Source: Megalonaias nervosa (Eukaryota; Mollusca; Bivalvia; Unionida; Unionidae). From it: a stretch of DNA of 64,000 nucleotides. The stretch covers positions 62,001 through 126,000 of the forward strand of contig JAECUM010003713.1 of NCBI GenBank assembly GCA_016617855.1, in the 5' to 3' direction. The stretch's first letter is position 1. Every line of letters starts with the position of its first letter. The notes under the pieces were generated by a model, which did no database searches, was not told where the DNA came from, and saw only the letters and a program-made list of their open reading frames with translations. Both the position numbers and the translations under genes were made by a program. Below, piece by piece: positions 13,438 through 25,400 of this stretch.

Positions 13438-13626
13438 CAGGGGTCTGCAACCTATTTTACATAGCGTACCACTTTTTTGCAGATTAATTACAAAAGGAAC
13501 GAGTGCGTGCCACCAGTAAAAGAGTAACACTGTTAAAATCAAGATTTTTGACTGCCCTTCGTGTGCCACACAAAACCTCTTGATATGCCACCTTGTGGTA
13601 TTTGTGCCGTATGTTGCCAACCCCAG
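13438..13626. mobile_element. hAT MITE
   Basis: 189 bp, ends CAGGGGTCTGCAAC and GTTGCCAACCCCAG, flanked by atttaatt (left) and atttagtt (right), 7 of 8 identical. The interior has 'gtgccac' motifs on both strands. Noncoding. Confidence 0.75.
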
Positions 13627-14039
13627 ATTTAGTTCATAGAGTTGGTAGCCAGTTGGTTCTGTTCATATATAAGGAGTGTTTTCTGTAATGGTGACGCCTC
13701 CAGTTCTCTGACATAAACTAATTTTGAGACTTGAAGCTACTTTTTCTACTGATTGACCCCAAAAGATATCAATGTCTCTCCAATTTCATTTGTTTTCAAG
13801 TTTAGTTGAGAAATGTGGCGAGTTTTGCAGCATTCAGGAAATGAAATGGCTGAGTACTGGTTTATGTCGGGACAGAGAGAAAACATTGTTTTTAATGAAA
13901 TCAAATCAGAATTTTAGCAGACAATGTCACACAATTGTTTTCAGGTGTACACTGTTATGAGAGGCAAATACTTAAAGAAAATTAGTCAGATTAAAGCTTC
14001 TTTAAACAATTTTTTCAGTTAAGGTATGGCATTTAAACA

Positions 14040-14575
14040 TTATATCAAAATAAGTAAATAATTTTGACCCTGTTGGGCAGGTGGATTTGGGGTCAGGGCA
14101 AGTGTGTGTTTTTAAAGTCACTTGCCCTGGGCCAGTGAGCACTGATACCTTGCACTTGGGGTAGGAAGAACCCTATCAGTTTCAAGGTCAAAAGAAGAAA
14201 AATGGTTTCCACGCAATAACGCAGTAATCATATTCTGATGTTGGCTATTAGTTTGTTACCAATTTGGTTATTGCACAGTAACTTATGTTTCCCACCATCT
14301 GCAGCTACCAAACTTTGTAGATGGCCTGTACTTGAGGTGATGTACAGCCTATCAGTTTCCAGTTGGAAAAGGTCCCTGGTCAAGGTCATCAACTGAAAGA
14401 AGAACAATGCTTGATGCACACTTAAGTTCTCCATGATCATTGGTACCAAACTTTGTGGATATCTGCATTTTTAAGAAAGAACCATATTGAATTTGGATTA
14501 AAATAGTTAAAGGTCAAGGTTACTGTGACTGAAGGAATGAAACAAAGGGTTTGTGCACAATAACATCAATTCTAC
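14040..14575. repeat. Degenerate repeat with 'ggtcaaggt' and 'accaaactttgt' motifs
   Basis: About 125-bp spaced repetition of accaaactttgtagatgg / accaaactttgtggatatct, and of aggtcaaaag / tggtcaaggtcatc / aggtcaaggttactgtgac. This motif set is common in mollusc intergenic repeats. Noncoding. Confidence 0.55.
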
Positions 14576-14585
14576 ATGACATACC

Positions 14586-15207
14586 TTAACTCATTAACCC
14601 CTGGAGGTTTTTGTCATTTTCGCCTGAAATGCGAGTAGGAAACCCATTTTGGGGGCTATTTCTGAATTCATCCTAATACGTCGACCTCCAAGACATTTTA
14701 GGTTAACCTAATGCCTAGTTGTGTTAAAAACATCGTTTTTCATTGGCTATTTCGCCTGAGCATGAGCAGAAGGGTAAAAGCTGGACTTCTTTTTTTTTTT
14801 TTTTTTGCTTAACGGACCCATCATTTTCGTGTCGAGACCACTCTTTATTCTAAATGCCCATCTTATCCTACTTTTTGCAAAGGTTCACCTGTCTGTGTGC
14901 AGTTCAGACCGGTCTGTCTTAGATCTGAGGCCAAAAAGTCTAAAATCCGGACACAAAATCGGATTCCGACCTCGGGCGAATTTCGGCTGGAAAAAACTCG
15001 GGTCCAAAAAGTTACGTTTTTCCCTCTGTATTTTGTAGTGCAACTAGAACATCCATATTATTTGGTATCATCGTAAAGCTACATCTGTCTACCTTTCTAT
15101 AATACCACCCACTTTATTGTGTCGTACATGACCTTGACGCTACGGAGCTCAGAAGTAGGCTACCACCTCTTGCCGTGTAAATGCAGCGCCAGGGGTTAAT
15201 GAGTTAA
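14586..15207. mobile_element. piggyBac-like TTAA MITE, copy 1
   Basis: 622 bp including flanking TTAA. Ends are TTAACTCATTAACCCCTGG and CCAGGGGTTAATGAGTTAA, perfect inverted repeats with TTAA target sites. Strongly similar along its length to 38310-38924. Superfamily from TTAA only. Confidence 0.82.
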
Positions 15208-15879
15208 AATGTCATCTACTTGCAAGGTTTTATAGATAAAATATCACGCTTTAGAAAATTACTAGTTCTAAAAACAAAATATGAAAATAAAACCACTAAA
15301 AAAAATGGCAACTTTACACTTTCTGTCCCAAAATTACAGAAACCAGTGTACTGGGGACCCAATATATTATGGCACAATTACAAGTGCAATGATGAATTGA
15401 TGAGTACTCCGATTAAGAAAGCTAACATGAGTACGCAACAAGCTGTTAATTAATTACCTTAACTGTGATCTGGAGAGTTTAGTCCGAAATACAGGATATT
15501 TCTTGAAGTGTTATTGGTAAAAAAAAAAGGGGGGGGGGACCAAAGGTTTTTCATGATGGTTTTTGAATCTATGAATAAAAATCAACCAACCTTTGGTGAA
15601 GGCGAGATAAAAAGGAGAGACCAAACTAATAGATGATCTTTGCAAACACCCTTGTATTTTTTTCTTTTTTTGGGGGGGTTTTTGTTTAATTATTATTGCA
15701 TTGTTCAAGATGTTTTAAGAATACTAAAAGGAAGCTCACATATTTTCTGGTTCATGCCAAAATGCTGAAACATGTGCTTCCTCCCGATCCTAAACAACCA
15801 TTGGTAAGAACTATGCGATGCGAGAAAGTCCAACTCTAGAACTTCCTCCTCAGGTAACTAAGCTTGGTGGAGTATGGGA

Positions 15880-16110
15880 GGGCAGTCAGCAGCCTTAAAA
15901 AAACAGCCATGGGAAGAGAGAAATTTGAACTTCTTTGCAGACTGAATGTGGTTGTTTTATCATTTCCACATTCCAATGCTGATGCAAAGATGACATTCTC
16001 TATTCTTCATAAAATACAAAGTGATTCATGAAGAAATCTGGAACAGAAAACTATTGAGAGACTGGGTCAGTTTGATCACTAGTCAGTGATCTTGTAAAGG
16101 AAACTAAAAC
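15880..16110 (+). pseudogene. hAT transposase C-terminal (dimerisation) remnant
   Basis: The plus-strand frame reads EKFELLCRLNVVVLSFPHSN, then ADAKMTFSILHKIQSD, a stop, then RNLEQKTIERL. The 'xLxxPHSNADxERxFSxxxxI' pattern is the hAT C-terminal dimerisation motif, also found in ZNF862/KIAA1586-like proteins. It is a short, broken relic with no intact element ends nearby. Confidence 0.6.
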
Positions 16111-16917
16111 TGTTTGCAGATCGTTCTTATTTTAAACATCCTTGTAGTGAATTATGAGATATACAACTCCTTTTCATTTAATTAACAACTAATAATTTCT
16201 TTCTTTTTAAACACTATCCATTGGAATCTGATCCAGGTACAAAACTTCTTTACTTGTTTGGTTTTTAATTCCCTTAAAACACAAAAAATATATGTAAATA
16301 AAAATATACTGGTTGAGAAAGCCAATCTACTGACCAAAATGTGTGAATCTACTACTTTGATGTCCTGGCTGTGTCACATGTTCAATTATAGCCCTCTTCT
16401 GGTTCTTCATATTTAGATGATGTTGCAACATTCCATTTTGTTTTGCTTGTGGGCTCTTCTGATACCAGCCAAGATAAATACTTACAGTCTAATGAAAAAC
16501 TTCCTATACAGGCATGATCATCAGAATGCTCTATGCAGTGTCCACCATCACACTCAGCTGCTTTACTTTCAACCAATCAAAACTGTCCAAACAATTTCTC
16601 TCCTAACCAATAAGCTGGAAGATTACATATGCTATTTCATGCCCAAGATACCTTATCATGCTACCTTCTGTTAACTTATCTTCTTTTTTCTTCTCCATTT
16701 TGTTTTACTCAGCTAAGATCAATAATAAACTTGACACAGTACACAGATTAATAGATAATTAAAACGTTCCAGTGTGACTACCTAAACCAGCAAAAACTAA
16801 CTTTAACTTCACTGGAACAAGTGTTTTAATAGCTTTTGTCTACTGGAACAGCATATCTGTTGAACACTGCACTAATGTAATCACAATATGTGGCCAGTCT
16901 GCAGATGACAATGTGTA

Positions 16918-17104
16918 AAAGATGGTTTGGTTTGGAATGTTATGGCACAGCAACACAAGTAGGTTATTTAGTGCCAAGGCAATTGGAATAAAGTGCCTTG
17001 CACAAGGACACACCATGGTAACTGACTCAGCTGGTCCGATGGTAGGATTCAAACCCACACACTTTTGGTCCTGAGTGTGGTACACTAGCCACTGCGTCAC
17101 CATT
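16918..17104 (-). mobile_element. Second tRNA-derived SINE family
   Basis: On the minus strand the head reads ggtgacgcagtggctagtg (A-box-like) and gggtttgaatcc (B-box-like). Then comes 'tccttgtgcaaggcacttta', a central motif I know from several animal SINE superfamilies. No clear target duplication. Confidence 0.65.
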
Positions 17105-17397
17105 GCAATACTGGGTTAAAGATGGGCAGATTATGGGCACTTTCACTGTACATATTCACATCTACACTTTCTCCTTTCTTGTTCAAATTACATCCTTCAA
17201 GACAATGCAGTAAAAGTTCTGGTGTAAAATTTCAATCAGAGTAAACAATTTTGAGAAATCAAGTGAAATTTGGGCCAAAATGATGTCTGAAAGGCATGGT
17301 TCCAATGAAAGGCAGTGTACTTAATTTCAACTGTCCTTTCAATATTGTGAAATACCTAGTAAACACCAGCATATATGCACTATTGTAAAGCATTATA

Positions 17398-18210
17398 CAG
17401 ACCTGCCAACCCTGATGAGTTCGTCTCAGTAAGACAGTTGATTTTTTCCGTTAAGTCTGACCAGTTTTCAGTAAGGTGTAACAAAATATTATAAACTGCT
17501 ACTGTAAAGCTGGAAAATGTAATTAAAAGTTCGCTATTCAAAACATGCAGAGACAATAAACATTATGTTCAACTGAAAAGTTAGTAAAATACACGTAGAC
17601 TTTATTTACCACTAGTACAGTTGCACACACTTTAGTTCCAAAACCCTATGCAGCTCAATGACTCGTTGCTGTCTCTCAACTTGACATCATTCTTGGAAAT
17701 TCTTTTTCTATTTCACATGACGACGGCAATCATATCTCCTGCCAAGAGTCATACTCAAATTGACACATGATGTCCAATAAATGTAATTGTGTCCCTTCCG
17801 GCTTTTATTCATTTATTATTATTTATTCTGAATATTTTTCTTCTTCTGTGTTGATTATTAACATTTTCAAGAGGCTTTTTTTCCCTTTCATCTTAATCAT
17901 GCATCGCTTGCTAGACTCCATTTTTAACAAAATTATATAATCAACAGTTTGATCATACAGAAGCTTCGCATGAACAAATAGGTGCAGTTTAAAGCATCAG
18001 AGGAACTGCTGTAAAGTAAGTCGGTTTCCTGACTAATTTCACTAATTCTACTATGAAACCTGGATCTAAATCAAACACAAATGAACAAATTTTCTGGATT
18101 TCTCGGCAATGATCATTTCTCCATAGCATTTGCTTTTACGCCGTTAAGTCCGTATTTTAAGGGTGATTTTTGTAAGACTTACTGCAAAATCATAAGGGTT
18201 GGCTGGTCTG
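17398..18210 (+). mobile_element. TIR element family 'CAGACCTGCCAACCCT', full copy with TSD
   Basis: 813 bp with ends CAGACCTGCCAACCCT and AGGGTTGGCTGGTCTG (15 of 16 bases paired). The 7-bp duplication CATTATA flanks it (17391-17397 and 18211-18217). No long open frame inside, so it is nonautonomous. Superfamily not assigned; a 7-8 bp duplication would suit hAT or a related group. Confidence 0.82.
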
Positions 18211-18387
18211 CATTATATCACAGTTATATGAACATTCAGATTCAAATACAAGAATTTACAATTCATAGAATAACTATCTACAATGAAATATACCTGAAGC
18301 AATCCTACCTTAAGCCACAAGATGGTCTGATACATAAATAGTAACTTTCAAGAGATCATGCAATATATTTTCCGAAGGACATGGCAG

Positions 18388-18935
18388 TTGTGTTCCAAAT
18401 GTGCCTAGTGTTGATCCAAGTATTTTAACCTCTGTGCCATGTGTTGATCCAAGTATTTTAACCCCTGTGCCTAGTGTTGATCCAAGTATTTTAATCCCTG
18501 TGCCTTGAGTTGATCTAAGTATTTTAACCTCTGTGCCTAGTGTTGATCCAATATTTTAACCCCTGTGCCAAGTGTTGATCCAAGTATTTAAACCCCTGTG
18601 CCTAGTGTTGATCCCCTCCTAGTACCTCGACCCCTGTGCATACTGTTGATCCCCCTCCAAACACCAGTGCCAACTGTTGATTCCCCTCCTAGCACCTCTA
18701 TCCCAAATGCCTAATGTTGGTCACCCTCCAAGAACCTCTTCCGCTGTACCTATTGTTGACACCCTCCAAGTGCAGGACCTACTGTAGATCCCCTTAAAGT
18801 AGCTCTACCCCAATGCATATTGTTGATCTCCCTCCAATACCTCTACACTGTACCTACACCTACTGTTGATCCCCCTCCAAATACTTTTGCCTCAAAGCCT
18901 ATTGTTGATCTCTACCTTGTGACACTGACCATGAC
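18388..18935. repeat. 33-bp minisatellite grading into about 36-bp units
   Basis: The first six or seven units are 33 bp (gtgcctagtgttgatccaag then tattttaacccct), one of them 32 bp. The later part has related longer units with 'tgttgatccccctccaa'. In the plus frame the 33-bp unit reads as an 11-residue repeat, VPSVDPSILTP, but stops appear from unit 4 onward. Not a supported gene. Confidence 0.88.
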
Positions 18936-19301
18936 AATATTTACAAATCACTCAAATTTCTCCGTCTCATGTCAAGTCCACTCGTATGGCCTGACACCAC
19001 TATTATTATAGGATCATAGGCAAACAAGACATGTGATCAGACAATATAATATAGTACAACTGAAGAAACTTGGTTCAATATGCATGGACACCACTGCAAA
19101 TGCGAGACAATGAAAAACACAAATCCCCCATTAAAGCTGAAGCCCAAGATTATTTGATAATATTATGACAACTACATCTCACTATAAAGACAATTAATGC
19201 AGGTGAGATGGGCAACAACAAAAAAATTGTCGCAGGCGAGAAAAAAATGCATGTACACTTGGGCCTTGCTGTTGCCCTTAGGGAATTCCTAGACCGTTTA
19301 C

Positions 19302-19452
19302 CATCCTCATCCTCAACGAAGACTTTATCCATCAGGAAGCTACTAAGTTGATTCTGTAGACTTTTCTCAGGCTCATAAACAAGTGGCTTCAGGGTGGGAT
19401 TTTCTAGGTTACGGCTGAATACCACCAAAGAATCACATATTGTTACAAAAGC
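19302..19452 (-). CDS. STAG: STAG exon 10 of window
   Basis: 151 bp, starts in phase 0 and ends one base into a codon. Acceptor ctatag|GCT and donor GATG|GTAAAC. The peptide starts [20 protein letters not shown], then [20 protein letters not shown], and ends VFVEDED. It matches vertebrate AFTILCDILMIFSHQ, LEPLVYTPDSSLQSELLSF and the acidic DHVFIEQDDD segment. The next exon (vertebrate KIEALHKRRNLLAAF) was not found to the left. Confidence 0.94.
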
Positions 19453-22400
19453 CTATAGAAAGAAAAGGAAATTGTTAAATGCCAGTTTAAAGAGATATTC
19501 TGAATGTCCCTGCATTGGTAAAGAACATGGTTCATACAATCCCAAAGGGTTGTTTTTCAAGGATTTGACAATATTTGTCAAGGATTTCCACAAGATTACG
19601 AGGAATATTTTGGGGGGAATTTTGTGTATCACTGTGAAAAAAGGTATTAAAAAGTAGGAGAAAAAGCCATTAATTAGTGCACCACTAAGGCAAAGGGATG
19701 ATACTCTGTCTGGTTACACCCAATGTCAGGCATCCACTCAAATTTATCCAATTTATTATTTTTGGAAAATATGTAAACGAAAGCTCTGAATTTAAAAAGT
19801 GATATAGTTTATTTAGTTTGATTTTCCTGTATTCCTCAATAAATTCAAATAGGGTAAATTTTCAAGAATTTTAAACAATTTCGAGAACTTTTCAAGCTTA
19901 AAAGCATCTTTTTTTAAAAATGTAAGGAGTTTTCAAGGAAACACCTCAAATACAAGGATGTATGAACCATGAAGAAATTATGGGCTCTGTGAAACAGTAT
20001 ATATATGGATGCATCTTTATGTAACACAAAACAAATTTATCAACATTTTTTTCATAGACTTACCTTCTGAACATGACTGGAAATGGTTTGAAGATTTGAA
20101 CAATGGTTCAGCAATATTCTTCAAACCTGCAGGGATCAGGAAGCGAAAATAATAAAAACAGGCAGCACCTCTGCAGATTTAATTAGCATTGTTTCATTTG
20201 TGCTAACTCTCTTATAAGATATTTGGTAAAGTACCATATAAAATTCATCATTTACTCTACTATACTCTGCTATAATAAAGTTCAAAAATGAAGCTGACAA
20301 AAAAGTTGGCCCTTAAATGGCATCTCTGTCAAACCAACAACTGAAGCATCAGGGCCACTTACCTCTCCAAAGATTTTTTCTCTACTATTCAAGATCTCTT
20401 TTCATGCACTTTGAAGACAAGTCCTAAATTAGAAACATGAAGATCCTAAAAGGTGGCAAGGATATTGGATGGGTCTTCTACAGGAAGCAAAACATTCGAG
20501 GATGCGAGGAAATTCATGATGATACAAAGCTACCAGATAAAGAAAGAAAAATGACTTTTCATGTGCAGGAGTAAATTCACTGAATTTTTTGGCACTGCTG
20601 CAATGGTGCAGTCAACAAAAGTATACAATGATGAATATGGCTGTGATCTTTTTGACAGAGCTGCAGAGTATGATCTCTAACATGCATACTGGTACCTTCT
20701 GTGACTATGAAACTATCATTGACATCATTCTCTGGACAGATGGCAAATGTTTCAATCTGAGACAACAGGTGATGATGAAGTTACAGGAAATTACTGCCAT
20801 TTCCTACTTGCTGATGACCATTCCCTGAATGCTACATCAGAGTCTGACAAAAAACAGAGTATGGAACATTTCTCTTCAGCTAATGTATTTTTTTTTGTCT
20901 CACAAATAGTTGATTTTTCAGCACACAATAGGCTATATATGGCAGCAAGCAAACTGGTGGAGGAAGAACCTGGGAAATTGGTTCTCACAAATGGTATCAA
21001 CACAGATGGTGCACTTACACCAGGAAGCTTACTGCCACAGTGAATGATCAAATCTTCATGGCAGTGACAAGTTCACCTATTCTGACAGTACATATCAACG
21101 ACAAATCCAAAGCCAGAATTGCCAAAGCAAAGAATGGCCTCTGGCCGACTATGCACAAATGTCTGAGTGCAGAGGCATCAATCTACAAACAAAACTGAAG
21201 GGCTACAAAGCCACAGTGCTGATGACACTGCTGTGTGCATATGAACCATAAAGTGTATATACATCATGTCAATAAGTATTCTCACATGAATTCCTGCGAA
21301 AAATGACAAGGTAGCAGGACAATGTCCCAAACACTGAGGTTCTCACACAGGCAGGCATTCCCCAAACACACACACTCTGCCGACAAAAACACAGATGAGA
21401 TGTGGAGGCCATATCACCATGATGTCACACAAGTGACAACCAAAGACAACCATCTAAAGTGAACTGATGAAAGGAAAGTGATCTCATGAAAGTCAAAAGA
21501 AAAAACCTCTAGTCATCTCTTAAACACTTCAACACTGACTCTGAGAAAATACTAGAATTCAGTCTGTGGAAGACAGTGTATGATGTTGATACAAAAATAG
21601 ATATGTACAACCATACAAGTGGACAGCATGGTTCCCACGCTTTTCTAAACATAAATTTCCAGTTCATTTCCAGGATGAAATTAATTTTTTCAAGGTTCGC
21701 ATATGACCATTACTGAATGGAATTAAAATACATTTCAGATCATAAAATATTCATTTTCTAAATCTAAAACGTTTCTCTTTCAAGACTCTCCAAAGCATCT
21801 AAGTCAGAAAAGATGATCATGTATAAAACCAACAACATATCACATGAAACAAGACTATATTCCTATGATTTAGCATGTAAAGTCATTTCAATGTACAGAA
21901 CACAATTCTGACTTTATGGTGCTATGTGGAAACAATATAATGAACATAAATTAGTTATGTTTCCTTTCAAACCTTTAATTCTAAAGAATTGTATAGCAAT
22001 ATATATGCATGTTATACGAACTGAACATTTCCTGTCACAGTATGCAAAAAACAAAACAGTAAACGCGGAGTATTAGAATCTTATCTTGTAACGATAAAAT
22101 TTAACCCTGAATTTATGTGTGACAATAAAATACCAAACAAGATTTTTCAAATGACCTATACTCCTTAAGACAATTTGATTAAAAACCCATCATTAGAAAA
22201 TTTTTACAAAAGGGTTGATTTAAATTTTCACAAAAGACCTTCAAAATTATACATTGCTGTATAAACAAGGACTGAATTTTCTATAAAATCAACTTGTCTT
22301 CTTGTGATTTGATAAACCATTCCCCAAACCTGTACTGATACAGGGGCTCCTATCGTTTTTTTAAAATGTAAAACAAGGGACGAGAATTTCTCATTTCTCC

Positions 22401-25400
22401 TGCATTCTATTCAAGATCTGCAACCAATGTTTCAAGCTACATCTCACTGTGTAAGAGTTTCACAGCAAAGTTAGCTCAGAGGTTCAACATTTTTGGACAA
22501 TAAATTTGGCTTAAAACGAATAGCAGTCCATTTTCTAATCGGGTTTCCTCCGAATATTCCACCCCATTTTTCACATTTGGACATTTAGGTTTGGGTGTGG
22601 GGTCAAAGCAATTGCATAGAGAAAATTTAGAATTTGCCACCACCATGCAGTAGCGGCATATGGTAGTTGCTTACCAGCGGGTCTAGCAAATTTATACAAC
22701 GTTATAATGACTTATACCTGCATGAGCTCAATAAGAAAATGATTTATTTTCTCAGAAATGGCAAGTACTTTATTCTTTATATCTTTAATCCACTGACAGA
22801 CCAGACTCAACTACAGCATAGATGAAACCTGACCCTGTGCTCGCCATTTGCATTACTGTCACATGACTTCATAAATCTCAAACCACTACAAGGGAAGTCC
22901 AACAGTCACGTGATATCACAACAAACTCCATTTTAATGCTGTTGCTGTTGTTGTAGGGTATAATGCCATTTTTCAACACAAGATAGGCTATACATGGCGG
23001 AAAGTATTAATGGTGGAGGAAGAACCCGGGAAAATTCCAGAAAGAACCACTGACCCACGAGAAGCTACTGGCAAGCTTTCTCACATATCCAAATTGGCCA
23101 AACCCGAGACTCGAACCCACTCAGACAGAGGTGAGATGGCAGTGATACATAACGGTGAGCGCTTTAGACCACTCAGCCACTCGGGGCCCCATTTTAATGC
23201 TGCTGTACAAAAACTAAATTATATTAAATGAAAGTCAGATACCTTTTGTAAAAACCAGAAAGAACATATAATTCTCAACGTATTTATTTCGAGAACAAGA
23301 AACCTGTCACTGTTGCAGCAATCTGGCCAGTCAGATTCATCAACCAATCATGTGATCACCAATCACCAATCAGATTCATCAATCATGTGATACAACAAAA
23401 CTCTGGTAGTTGTTCACGAAATAAATGTAAAGAATTTTGTGTTCTTTCGCTTTTTGTGTTTTTATTACAACCAGTATACAACTTTTATTTAATGTTTTAT
23501 TTTTTTCTATAACATCTGAAAATGTGGGTTGAGAGATTTGTGTACTTGTGCGATTAGCAATGCAAATCCGAGTACCAGGTCAAATTTCATGAACGCGGTA
23601 GTTCTGTCTTGTCTTTCAGCAGATTAAAGACTTAAGGATTTTAATACTCTCAATTTTTGAGAAAATAAATAATTTTCATATTGATTTCCTGTAGGTATGA
23701 CTCGATTAAACAAAGAATTTAACAAAGGCCATCTGGTAAGCGGCTAAGCTTTACCGCCACCATGTTGGCCTCTTGTGATGCTAGACTGGTTTCCATACAT
23801 TTCAAGTAAGGAAAAATACGGATATCGAGCAGTCTGTGGAAAAAATCTACTAGACGAATCTAATGCACTGATTTGTGGATTGACTCAAAATATGTGTACG
23901 GCAAAAGATTCATACTGCAACCTCCAAATATTCTGGTCAGAACTCAATAAATTTAACTCGGGATCAGTTCAGTTACGACTCAATTACCTAACTGTTTCAG
24001 GCATCAACTGGTGGCGGAAAATTCCCAGGTTTTTCCAGACTTTCATCAATATTTTAAAAATTCAAGGACTTTTTACGGTCAGGAAAACAATTATCATTTC
24101 TCCAGACTTTCCCGATTTTCCGGTAGCATCGGAACCTTGGTATAGAGACAGAGAAACAGAGAAAGATATTTCGTGGCAGAAGTAATGATTACTTTTTTTA
24201 AATGACTAAAATTAAGAAATATAAGATTAACCTACCTCTTCACTTATTTTATCTTGGTTATGGTACAGGAGCTGTTGACAGGATGCAAAAAGATCTTTCT
24301 GGTAGTGTTTGAGTCGCAACATATCATCCTGTAATTATGGAGAAGATTTATTACTGATTTCCAGACATTCAAATTAAGCTTACCAAGTATCTTTCAATGA
24401 AGCTTTACTGGACTATTTGGAGCAAATTTGGTCTTTCCACAAGCCTTTAGTGGACTTCTCTGAGCAAATTTGGTCTGTCCAAAAAAGTTCTAACTGGCAT
24501 TTTCTGTCACGGTGCAACACTGACATCATGATGATGGGTCTATGATACAGCACACAGGGTAGGAAATTCTATACCCTTTCAGCCTTGAAGTTCAAAATAT
24601 AGATTGGGAAAATGTAACTTCCAAAATCCTTCTAATACAAATAATTCTACTACTATTGAGCTTGGTTTGAAAATCAGTCCCATCTTTCTTCTTTTAGTCT
24701 TCTTAAAAGCTGACAAAGCATCGGCAACAATTATAAAACTAAATAAAATCATTCAATGACATTCAATGACTTTTCCAATTTCTTATGGACCTGAAAACAT
24801 TAGACATTTCCACCTACATATCTTTAACCCTGTTGCATGTCGACATAGGTACAAGTTATTTCTGGGTTCTTTAGTAACAAACTGTACATGTGCTGAAGGC
24901 ATGCAGTGATAGTATTAATACCGACTTTAAGTTTCTACTCAAAATTTTCCACAAATTGTGTCACCTATTCTTCAAGACTTGTACTAAAGTTACCTGAAGC
25001 CATATAGCCAAGCCTGTCCTAAAGGTCACCCTGGCAAATTTCCTATTTAAATGTCCTGTGTGTAACAGTGACATGCCTTATGCGATCAGTGGCCAGATGT
25101 TTCCTAATAAATCAATGGTTTCTCTCCGCCTTAAGCGGTCATTGGTACATATCTACAATATGTGTTCAGTCTACTCAAATTAATTTTTTTTCGTGAGGAA
25201 GGCATTGTATAGATAAAGGAATATATTGTGAATCGATCTGCAAACGTTTTTTATCTTCCTTGTACCGTACATGAATCATGCTGACAGTGCAACACAAAAG
25301 TGTCAATATGTAAAATATGAAAGCAGGCAGTTTTTGTCATTAGGGTACATGGTCGATGCAATTTGTTTGCTGGATGGTGGGCAAAGCAGTAGCGTTGTCA

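Noticed and set aside
16382..16576. 64-codon minus-strand frame with CDGGHCIEHSDDHAC
   Set aside because: It contains a good GTAAGT donor inside the frame and looks somewhat exon-like, but no family match, no consistent acceptor phase and no partner exon. Not supported.
20064..20126. Reading this segment as a normal coding STAG exon ([15 protein letters not shown] frame)
   Set aside because: That frame cannot join exons 9 and 10, which are phase 0/0. It also breaks the gap-free alignment to vertebrate STAG.
23775..24185. 136-codon open frame, plus strand
   Set aside because: No domain likeness. It is antisense to intron sequence beside STAG exon 9, and part of it is the 'tttccagactttcc' transposon-like repeat.
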